Below, piece after piece: positions 1 through 5,412 of a stretch of DNA of 6,992 nucleotides. Origin of the DNA: Anaerolineales bacterium (lineage in GTDB: Bacteria > Chloroflexota > Anaerolineae > Anaerolineales > UBA4823); contig JALHTN010000039.1 in NCBI GenBank assembly GCA_022865865.1, positions 1 to 6,992 on the forward strand, in the 5' to 3' direction. Positions within the stretch are counted from its first letter, which is position 1; each line of letters begins with the position of its first letter. The notes beneath the pieces are model-generated. The model made no database searches. It was not told the DNA's origin and saw nothing but the letters and a program-made list of their open reading frames with translations. The position numbers were made by a program, and so were the translations under genes.

Positions 1-579
1 CAGGCTGCTAAACATCATTCAGCAGGCGTTGTGGTCCGAATCACTGCTGATTGCCCAATCATTGATCCCATAGTTATCGATCAAACGCTGATGGCATTCT
101 ATGGTCGTGGACCCAGCTTGATTACACAGAGTGGCCAAACACTGGTAAATAGAAATTTACTCCGCGATGGGATTGTTCCCGCATGGGATTTTACAGCTAA
201 CCGGCTGCCTCCTCCTTGGAAGCGGACTTTTCCGATTGGCCTGGATACTGAAGTCTGTACTTTTTCTGCATTGGAGAATGCCTGGCGAGATGCAATCCAA
301 CCTCATCAGAGAGAACATGTTCTGCCTTATCTATATGAAAATGATCAGGATTTCCGGATTCAGATCCTGGATCATGAGCCAGATTATGGTGACATACGGT
401 GGACTGTCGATACTCCACAAGACCTGGAGCTTCTGCGAATGATTTATGAGCGCTTCGGTGGTAGAGATGACTTCTCTTGGTATGAAGTGCTTGATTTATT
501 CAAAAGGGAGCCCAAACTGGCTGATATCAATGCGGAAATCAAACATAATGATTACCGTGATTTTGAAACGACTAGCTAA
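1..579 (+). CDS. SpsF/NeuA-type cytidylyltransferase, C-terminal part (5' partial)
   Basis: The reading frame is open from base 1 to the TAA at 577-579, giving 192 codons of a protein that begins outside the window. The ATG-like start at codon 11 is only an internal GTG (GTG GTC CGA). Visible motifs are VVRITADCP (residues 11-19), GLDTEV (80-85), REHVLPY (104-110) and RWTVDTPQDLE (133-143). These match the spore-coat polysaccharide protein F / acylneuraminate cytidylyltransferase family (CTP_transf_3), in which the TADCP and D-rich positions help bind nucleotide and metal. The family makes CMP-activated sugars, or acts as a glycosyltransferase-like homologue, in the cytoplasm. Family members are about 240-250 residues long, so roughly 50-60 N-terminal residues are missing. 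Some 27 residues before the GLDTEV region (about 35-62) seem longer than usual. Its position at the head of glycosyltransferase genes fits supply of an activated sugar. The exact substrate cannot be read from the sequence. Confidence 0.85.
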   Translation, partial: QAAKHHSAGVVVRITADCPIIDPIVIDQTLMAFYGRGPSLITQSGQTLVNRNLLRDGIVPAWDFTANRLPPPWKRTFPIGLDTEVCTFSALENAWRDAIQPHQREHVLPYLYENDQDFRIQILDHEPDYGDIRWTVDTPQDLELLRMIYERFGGRDDFSWYEVLDLFKREPKLADINAEIKHNDYRDFETTS

Positions 580-722
580 CAATAATTATTTTTCTTACTG
601 TGATCAGGTCGAACAAATCGGGAAGTACATCGTATGCAGGCTAGATTTTTGGCTACCCATCATTTGCGGACGGTGAAATGCAATCCAGTGGACAGCAATT
701 CTTCTTCCGGGAAAATCATTGA
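580..722 (+). other. intergenic stretch, possible decayed gene fragment
   Basis: This is the longest gap between genes in the window. It opens with an AT-rich tract that includes the palindrome AATAATTATT (581-590). No clear terminator hairpin or promoter is visible. Pieces of protein-like sequence occur in three successive frames: VEQIGKYIV (609-635, frame 2), ARFLATHH (640-663, frame 1) and FADGEMQSSGQQFFF (663-707, frame 3), the last ending at the TGA at 720-722. Joined, they resemble the N-terminal region of proteins carrying an (F/Y)ADGE motif, known from some bacterial glycan loci. That resemblance is from memory and weak. It could equally be a normal leader region for the next gene. 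A 30-codon ORF (634-726, frame 1) with a GGGAAG eight bases upstream overlaps the next start by ATGA, but I do not recognise its product. Confidence 0.3.
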
Positions 723-1619
723 ATGACATTTCTTACTGTTTTCACTGCACCAAAACCCTTTACCAACCCCCACATTTCAACCATCCAACGTAATGCTATC
801 CAATCGTGGATGCACCTTGGAGATGAGGTGAATGTTTTCTTGATGGGCAATGAAGAGGGTATGGCAGAGATCGCTAATGAATATCAAATCCCGCATTTCC
901 GAAATGTTAATTGTAGTGATGAGGGAACGCCATATATCAGTTCAATGTTTGAGGTTGCGAGAACCGAGAGCGACGCTCCTTATCTGGCGATCTTGAACGC
1001 CGATATCATTCTCATGACCGATTTCGTGGAAGCGACGAAGCAAGTGGCAGCCCAGGCCAAGGATTTCCTTATTCTGGGCAGAAGATGGGATCTGGACATA
1101 GAACAACAACTAGAATTCTACCCGGGCTGGGATAAGGATCTCCATGAAGAGGTAATTGCTAGGGGTATGCTGCATGGACCCGTGGGAAGTGATTACTTCC
1201 TAGTTCCCCGGCATTTACTCCATGATATGCCAGAATTTGCCATTGGACGTTCGGGTTGGGATAATTGGACCATTTACCATGCGGTAGAATCTGGTTGGCA
1301 GGTGGTGGATGTGACCCACTCTGCTATGATCGTCCATCAAAACCATGATTACAGTCATCTTCCTGATAACAAGCCTCCCTACGATCTGCCAGAAACCAAG
1401 AAGAACATCAGGATTGCCGGGGGCGTGAAGTCCATGTACACAATCTTAGAAGCCAACAAGGTATTGGTAGATAGAAAGTTAAAACCTGCCCCTATGAGCA
1501 TGCCGCGTTTACTTCATAAGCTTGAACTCATGGTAACTGATGATAATCTTCAAGGCGCTCGCAAATCCCTGGTTCGTTGGTTGAAGAGAACGCGAAAAAA
1601 ATATGAAAATCGTTTGTAG
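723..1619 (+). CDS. GT-A-like glycosyltransferase (HQNHDYSH-motif family)
   Basis: A complete 298-residue soluble protein. It starts with MTFLTVFTAPKPF, a natural N-terminus that leads straight into the first beta strand of a nucleotide-sugar-binding fold, so the ATG at 723 is favoured. A weak GGGA lies at 709-712, and a TGA in the same frame directly precedes the ATG. LAILNADIILM (88-98) occupies the place of the metal-binding DxD motif, here as N-A-D. GSDYFLVPR (155-163), GWDNW (178-182) and HQNHDYSH (205-212) are further conserved-looking blocks. The last probably forms part of the acceptor or metal site. The C-terminus (about 253-298) is basic and could lie against the membrane. The likely role is transfer of a sugar from a nucleotide donor onto a growing surface glycan in the cytoplasm. 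Donor and acceptor are unknown. Similar proteins are often annotated only as hypothetical or glycosyltransferase family 2-like, so the enzyme class is likely but not certain. Confidence 0.75.
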   Translation: MTFLTVFTAPKPFTNPHISTIQRNAIQSWMHLGDEVNVFLMGNEEGMAEIANEYQIPHFRNVNCSDEGTPYISSMFEVARTESDAPYLAILNADIILMTDFVEATKQVAAQAKDFLILGRRWDLDIEQQLEFYPGWDKDLHEEVIARGMLHGPVGSDYFLVPRHLLHDMPEFAIGRSGWDNWTIYHAVESGWQVVDVTHSAMIVHQNHDYSHLPDNKPPYDLPETKKNIRIAGGVKSMYTILEANKVLVDRKLKPAPMSMPRLLHKLELMVTDDNLQGARKSLVRWLKRTRKKYENRL

Positions 1620-1655
1620 ATCAACCTCATTCTTATTTAATATTTGATTCGAACA

Positions 1656-2543
1656 ATGCCGGAATCCGTAACGAACTGCCCTTTATGTGAGCAAGAAAGC
1701 AGCACAATCTTTGACCAGCGTGATTTTCGAGGTTTCAAGGTTGTCAATGTGCTGTGCTCAAACTGTGGGTTGATCTATCAAACCCCGCGCATGACAGGCC
1801 CGGAATTGGAGGATTTTTACCAGGCTGAGTACAGGGAGATTTACCAAGGAAGCCAAGGTCCCAGCGAGAGAGATCTGATTGTGCAGAAAGCCAGGGCGGA
1901 TAGGTTGGTAAACTTTCTCAAGCAGATTGGGATTGATAAAGTGAACCGATTTGCGGACATAGGGAGCTCCTCAGGTTTGCTGATGGAAAAAGTTCAAAAA
2001 GCCTATAATTGTCAAGTTGTTGGATTTGAACCAGGAGCAGCATATAGGGAATTCGCCCAAAGCAAGGGATTTACGGTTTACGATAGCCTGGTCCAAGGAA
2101 AAGAAGCTGAGGAACAAAGATTCGATCTGGTATCGATGATCCACGTATTGGAACATATTCCGGATCCAGTGGATTACCTCAAAGGTTTGCGAGAAAATCA
2201 TCTTACCCATGATGCAATTTTGTTAATCGAAGTTCCTAATCTGTACGCTCATGATTGTTTTGAAGTGGCACATTTGACCTCATTCAGCAGACAAACCCTG
2301 ATACAGGTGATGAATAAAGCCGGGTTCCGGACGAGAATAATTGAAACTCATGGTCATCCGCGCTCGAAACTTATTCCACTCTATATCACCTTGCTGGCTG
2401 AGCCATGCGAAGCAGACCTTTACCAGGATAATATCGGTGGTGAAAGATTGGTCAGATTGAAACGTCGTGCAGGTTTCTTTCACCGGAGAGTTATTGAGCG
2501 GTTTTTACCAAACCAAGGGTGGATTCCGGAATACCGCTCTTGA
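1656..2543 (+). CDS. class I SAM-dependent methyltransferase with N-terminal zinc ribbon
   Basis: The protein has 295 residues from the ATG at 1656. An in-frame TTG at 1644 would add four residues (MIRT). Neither start has a good ribosome-binding site, and an in-frame TAA at 1638-1640 rules out an earlier one. The N-terminus carries two CxxC pairs (Cys8/Cys11 and Cys34/Cys37, ATG numbering), which form a zinc ribbon. The Rossmann-fold domain follows: motif I ADIGSSSG (100-107), the acidic strand-2 end GFEPG (123-127) and HVLEHIPDP (163-171). The last is typical of the Methyltransf_23/11 group. IEVPNL (191-196) and the following AHLTSFSR are also common in the sugar-methylating branch, including relatives of TylF-neighbour and NovU/TcaB9-type C-methyltransferases. 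The likely role is O- or C-methylation of a sugar, or capping of a glycan chain, in the cytoplasm. It lies 36 bases after the glycosyltransferase gene. The substrate is not determinable here. Confidence 0.85.
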   Translation: MPESVTNCPLCEQESSTIFDQRDFRGFKVVNVLCSNCGLIYQTPRMTGPELEDFYQAEYREIYQGSQGPSERDLIVQKARADRLVNFLKQIGIDKVNRFADIGSSSGLLMEKVQKAYNCQVVGFEPGAAYREFAQSKGFTVYDSLVQGKEAEEQRFDLVSMIHVLEHIPDPVDYLKGLRENHLTHDAILLIEVPNLYAHDCFEVAHLTSFSRQTLIQVMNKAGFRTRIIETHGHPRSKLIPLYITLLAEPCEADLYQDNIGGERLVRLKRRAGFFHRRVIERFLPNQGWIPEYRS

Positions 2544-2546
2544 AAT

Positions 2547-2560
2547 AATGATGCATCATT
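2547..2560. repeat. 14-base perfect palindrome before the lipoprotein gene
   Basis: AATGATGCATCATT equals its own reverse complement. It begins four bases after the methyltransferase stop and ends ten bases before the GGAG of the lipoprotein gene. It could be an operator-like dyad for a dimeric regulator or a small hairpin (5-bp stem, TGCA loop). It has no GC-rich stem or U-run, so it is not a normal terminator. The TATAAA at 2564-2569 could be a -10 element, but no matching -35 is evident. The symmetry is certain; a function is a guess. Confidence 0.4.
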
Positions 2561-2570
2561 CTATATAAAT

Positions 2571-2574
2571 GGAG
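2571..2574 (+). promoter_or_regulatory. ribosome binding site (GGAG) for the TTG-started lipoprotein gene
   Basis: GGAG lies eight bases upstream of the TTG at 2583. No ATG or GTG in frame is available between this site and the signal peptide. The site therefore decides the start. Confidence 0.7.
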
Positions 2575-2582
2575 ATTATTGA

Positions 2583-3305
2583 TTGATCACACAACACTCA
2601 CCAGCAAAGCTAGTATTATTCTTCAGCCTGATTCTTCTGTTAGCTGCTTGTTCGTCAAGTATTGACAGCCAGCAAGTTGAAATCACGCAACCACCAACGG
2701 AAACCCCAAATCCACCAACCGATACACCGCTGCCTCCAACTTCTACTGCAACTGCTACTGCAACGGCTACTCACACACCAACTGCCACACCCACGATTAC
2801 TCCCACAAAGACATCCACTGCGACTGCCACAGAGGAACCAACGGCAACACCAACAGCTACCAACACTCCAGTTCCCCAGGCAGCTGCTCCTGCTAATGTA
2901 ATCGTGAAATACCTTGTTCATCAAGGTACAGGTGGATCTACCGGGTGTGGGGATAGCCTGGTGCCTGTGGGTACAGGATTCAAACCTACTGGAGATATTG
3001 AAAAGGATGTAAAGGTTGCCCTTAACAGTTTATTTTCGACTGGTTCACAGTACGTTGGAGCGCTCTACAACCCATTGTTCCAATCCAATCTTCGAGTAGG
3101 TAAAGTAAACTTTAAAAAGTCTTCAGGACAGCTCACCATCTACTTGAACGGGGGATTTACAAAACCGAAAGAGGATTGTGACAAGAAGCTGTACAGAGCA
3201 CAGGTTTGGGACACCGCCAGGCAATTTCCTGAGGTTTGGCGAGCATATATTTGGGTGAATGATAAATATTTGTTAGGTGATTTGCTGGTGGTTGGGGATA
3301 ATTAA
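2583..3305 (+). CDS. Thr/Pro-rich lipoprotein with GerMN-like domain
   Basis: A 240-residue protein started by TTG. It has a typical lipoprotein signal peptide: Lys9, a hydrophobic core at about 10-22, and the lipobox L20-A21-A22-C23. It should therefore be lipidated on Cys23 and anchored on the outer face of the cytoplasmic membrane. Residues about 37-98 form a low-complexity Thr/Pro/Ala spacer, rich in TAT and TPT, that is probably extended and a candidate for O-glycosylation. The C-terminal domain (about 104-236) contains VKVALNSLFS (143-152), a GQLTIYLNGGF strand (182-192) and TARQFPEVWRAYIWVN (211-226). This order looks like the GerMN (spore germination/sporulation) domain found in many non-sporulating bacteria. 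Cys122 and Cys199 could form a disulfide. Such Thr/Pro spacers are common in Chloroflexota lipoproteins. The domain's ligand is unknown. Its placement inside a glycan gene cluster suggests, without proving, a role at the cell envelope. Confidence 0.8.
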   Translation: MITQHSPAKLVLFFSLILLLAACSSSIDSQQVEITQPPTETPNPPTDTPLPPTSTATATATATHTPTATPTITPTKTSTATATEEPTATPTATNTPVPQAAAPANVIVKYLVHQGTGGSTGCGDSLVPVGTGFKPTGDIEKDVKVALNSLFSTGSQYVGALYNPLFQSNLRVGKVNFKKSSGQLTIYLNGGFTKPKEDCDKKLYRAQVWDTARQFPEVWRAYIWVNDKYLLGDLLVVGDN

Positions 3306-3317
3306 TCCAAATTTGAT

Positions 3318-4310
3318 ATGGCTCGAATAGGTATAAATCCTGCCAGGGGAAAAATATCAAATTACCGTCCTGCCAAGGTGACAATCGCCCTGCTGATCTA
3401 TATTCCCCACCTGGAAGGTTATTTTCAGAATAGATTAGATATATTGCGACTGGCCTTGGCGAGCGTTTTAGCGAATACAGAACTCCCATTTGATCTGATG
3501 GTATTCGACAACGGCAGCTGTAAGGAAGTCGTCGATTATCTGATGGAAATGCAAGATTCAGGGAGAATTGACTATCTTCTTCTTTCTGACCGCAATATCG
3601 GAAAAATCGGTGCATTTAAAATATTATTTCGCGCAGTACCTGGTGAAATTGTGGCTTATGCAGATGATGACATCTTTTTCTATCCTGGTTGGATAGAAGC
3701 CCAATTAGAGATATTAGAAAATTTTCCACAGGTTGGGATGGTGAGTGGTGTGCCGATTCGAGACGCTTCAGATCGTTCTCGAAAATCTTTGTTGAAATGG
3801 ATTGAGGATGGTGAACCTGGTTTACAACTAGATACAGAGTACAGTATTCCTGATAAGTGGGAAATGGATTGGGCGGAAAGTGTTGGTCGAGATCCTGCAG
3901 TTCATATGCAAAAAATCCAAGACCAAAAGGATCTGATATTAACTTTCAAAGGTGTTGATGCATTCGGTTCTGCGAGCCATTTCCAATTTGTCACTCCAAA
4001 AGATGTTATCGTCAAAGCGCTCCCCGACATATGGGGAGGAAATTTGATGGGAGAGATGATGGAATTGGATCAAGCGATTGATGCGCTTGGCTATCTTCGA
4101 TTATCAACTGTAGACCGGTATACACAACATTTAGGGAATATATTAACCCCAAATATGGTTAATGAAGCACATGAATTGGGTCTCCAATTCGAGAGAAAAA
4201 TCCAGATAAGACGCAAACGAAAACATTGGCTCCTTCATATTCCCGGAGGTGGGAAAATTCTGTCGAGAATTTATAACCACCTGTTCCGAATTCTCAATAA
4301 TTCAGATTGA
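3318..4310 (+). CDS. GT2-like glycosyltransferase with DDD motif
   Basis: A 330-residue protein starting at an ATG twelve bases after the lipoprotein stop, with no convincing ribosome-binding site, so translational coupling is possible. Its GT-A fold is recognisable. The first strand VTIALLIYIP (21-30) is followed by the nucleotide-binding MVFDNGS (61-67) and the DRNIGKIGAF loop (91-100). AYADDDIFFYPGW (113-125) holds the Asp116-Asp117-Asp118 metal site of GT2 enzymes. MVSGVPIRD (141-149) follows on the next strand. Downstream, about 150-220 is a longer, charged insertion, and MELDQAID (248-255) may supply the catalytic base. TVDRYTQHLGN (264-274) resembles the late histidine region of these enzymes. 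The C-terminus (293-330) is basic with hydrophobic patches and may bind the membrane surface. It probably adds one sugar of the surface glycan from a nucleotide donor in the cytoplasm. The sugar is unknown. Confidence 0.85.
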   Translation: MARIGINPARGKISNYRPAKVTIALLIYIPHLEGYFQNRLDILRLALASVLANTELPFDLMVFDNGSCKEVVDYLMEMQDSGRIDYLLLSDRNIGKIGAFKILFRAVPGEIVAYADDDIFFYPGWIEAQLEILENFPQVGMVSGVPIRDASDRSRKSLLKWIEDGEPGLQLDTEYSIPDKWEMDWAESVGRDPAVHMQKIQDQKDLILTFKGVDAFGSASHFQFVTPKDVIVKALPDIWGGNLMGEMMELDQAIDALGYLRLSTVDRYTQHLGNILTPNMVNEAHELGLQFERKIQIRRKRKHWLLHIPGGGKILSRIYNHLFRILNNSD

Positions 4311-4358
4311 TTTAATGATGTGGATTTTCAGAATAGGATCGTATTTCTCAGGTAAAAG

Positions 4359-5384
4359 ATGAATAGGTATTTCCAGAGATTAAGACATGTTTCTAATATA
4401 CTGCGTCATGATCCTGCGTCAAATTTAGCAAGGTCAAACATTCCAGATATCACTGAAGAGGAAATAGTCGAAGTTAAAAGTTTTTTCCCGATGCGTAAGT
4501 TCTTCATATTTGGACATGCCAGATCTGGAACGACTCTTTTAGCTCGCCTTATCCGGCTTCATCCCGAAGTCCACTGCAATTGGCAGGCACATTTTTTCAC
4601 CCGCCCTCCCTTGCTCCAATCTCTTGTATCCAACGAGGAAGTTGGAGCATGGCTATCACGCCGGGATAATCGATGGAATCGGGGAAAAGATTTGTCAGGG
4701 ATCGTGCAAAGAGTTGTTTCTGACTACATTTTGGAAAGGGAGGCGAAGTCTTTTGGAAAGGTGATCGTTGGTGATAAAAGTCCAAGCAGTTTACTTAATG
4801 GCCGAGCAGTAAAACTGATGCATAAAGTGTATCCTGATGGTCAATTAATTTATATCGTACGGGATGGACGGGATGCTGCTATATCTCACCGTTTTCAAGC
4901 ATTTATTGATCAACCCCAATATCTATCCAAGGATGACCAAAATATTCGAAACGCCATTATTCTCAATCCCGAACCATTCCTTCGTGGTGTTCAGTCAGTG
5001 TTTACAGAACAGGGAATTTACCAGGCAGCCCAGAGTTGGGTAACTAATGTTGAAGAAACAGAGACCTATAGTCAAAGGTTGTATGAGAAGACGCACTATT
5101 CCTTGCGATACGAAGACCTTCTTGTTCACCCCTGGAGTGAATTGGATAAAATTTGGTTATTCTTGGATGCGAAATCTCCCAACGACGATCTGGTTGATGC
5201 AGTCAATGATGAATTAAGCCAGAACCCTGATGCCCAATGGCAGCAGGAAAAGGCGAGTGAAATTGCAGGGATTCTTCAGAAAGGGAAACAGGGTTCATGG
5301 AAGGATATGTTCACTGCGCGTGATCGGGACATTTTTTGGTCAGTGGCTGGAAAAACACTCACAAAATGGGGATATCTAAGGTAG
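4359..5384 (+). CDS. PAPS-dependent sulfotransferase
   Basis: A 341-residue soluble protein. The ATG at 4359 is preceded by AGG at 4350-4352, six bases away. Both cofactor motifs of the sulfotransferase family are clear. The 5'-phosphosulfate loop is FGHARSGTTLLARLIRLHP (51-69), with the GxxRSGTT signature. The 3'-phosphate site is IYIVRDGRDAAISHR (164-178), with Arg168 and Ser176. GDKSP (138-142), LRYEDLL (249-255) and a C-terminal KGKQGSWKDMF block (308-318) fit the Sulfotransfer_1/3 families, where the last block closes over PAPS. The reaction would move a sulfuryl group from PAPS to a hydroxyl of a glycan or lipid in the cytoplasm. Neighbouring glycosyltransferases suggest a sugar acceptor, which is inference. 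No PAPS-synthesis gene is present in the window. About 45 residues precede the core; they look like a helical, polar extension. Confidence 0.9.
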   Translation: MNRYFQRLRHVSNILRHDPASNLARSNIPDITEEEIVEVKSFFPMRKFFIFGHARSGTTLLARLIRLHPEVHCNWQAHFFTRPPLLQSLVSNEEVGAWLSRRDNRWNRGKDLSGIVQRVVSDYILEREAKSFGKVIVGDKSPSSLLNGRAVKLMHKVYPDGQLIYIVRDGRDAAISHRFQAFIDQPQYLSKDDQNIRNAIILNPEPFLRGVQSVFTEQGIYQAAQSWVTNVEETETYSQRLYEKTHYSLRYEDLLVHPWSELDKIWLFLDAKSPNDDLVDAVNDELSQNPDAQWQQEKASEIAGILQKGKQGSWKDMFTARDRDIFWSVAGKTLTKWGYLR

Positions 5385-5399
5385 ATTCACATTCAATAT

Positions 5400-5403
5400 G
5401 GAG
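5400..5403 (+). promoter_or_regulatory. ribosome binding site (GGAG) for the TTG-started GT-C gene
   Basis: GGAG lies nine bases upstream of the TTG at 5413, right after an in-frame TGA at 5410-5412. The first in-frame ATG is at codon 31, already past the first membrane segment, so this site selects the TTG start. Confidence 0.65.
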
Positions 5404-5412
5404 CAATGTTGA

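Noticed and set aside
446..676. Frame-2 ORF of 76 codons overlapping the end of the cytidylyltransferase
   Set aside because: Most of it lies inside the conserved coding region of the first gene in another frame, with no recognisable domain. Only its tail (609-676) may be meaningful, as part of the possible remnant.
2750..2880. Apparent tandem DNA repeat of ACTGCN/ACNCCN units
   Set aside because: It is coding low-complexity for the Thr/Pro/Ala spacer, with irregular units, not a CRISPR array or a true DNA tandem repeat.
2655..2924. Minus-strand ORF rich in Cys, Ser, Trp and Gly opposite the lipoprotein
   Set aside because: It is the complement of the repetitive Thr/Pro/Ala codons, which naturally gives Ser/Gly/Cys-rich translation. 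There is no start context or domain.
3157..3615. Minus-strand ORF of 152 codons
   Set aside because: It spans two good + strand genes and their junction, with no motif, so it is a shadow.
4311..4358. Possible terminator or promoter between the GT2 and sulfotransferase genes
   Set aside because: No GC stem with a T-run and no convincing -35/-10 pair could be seen.
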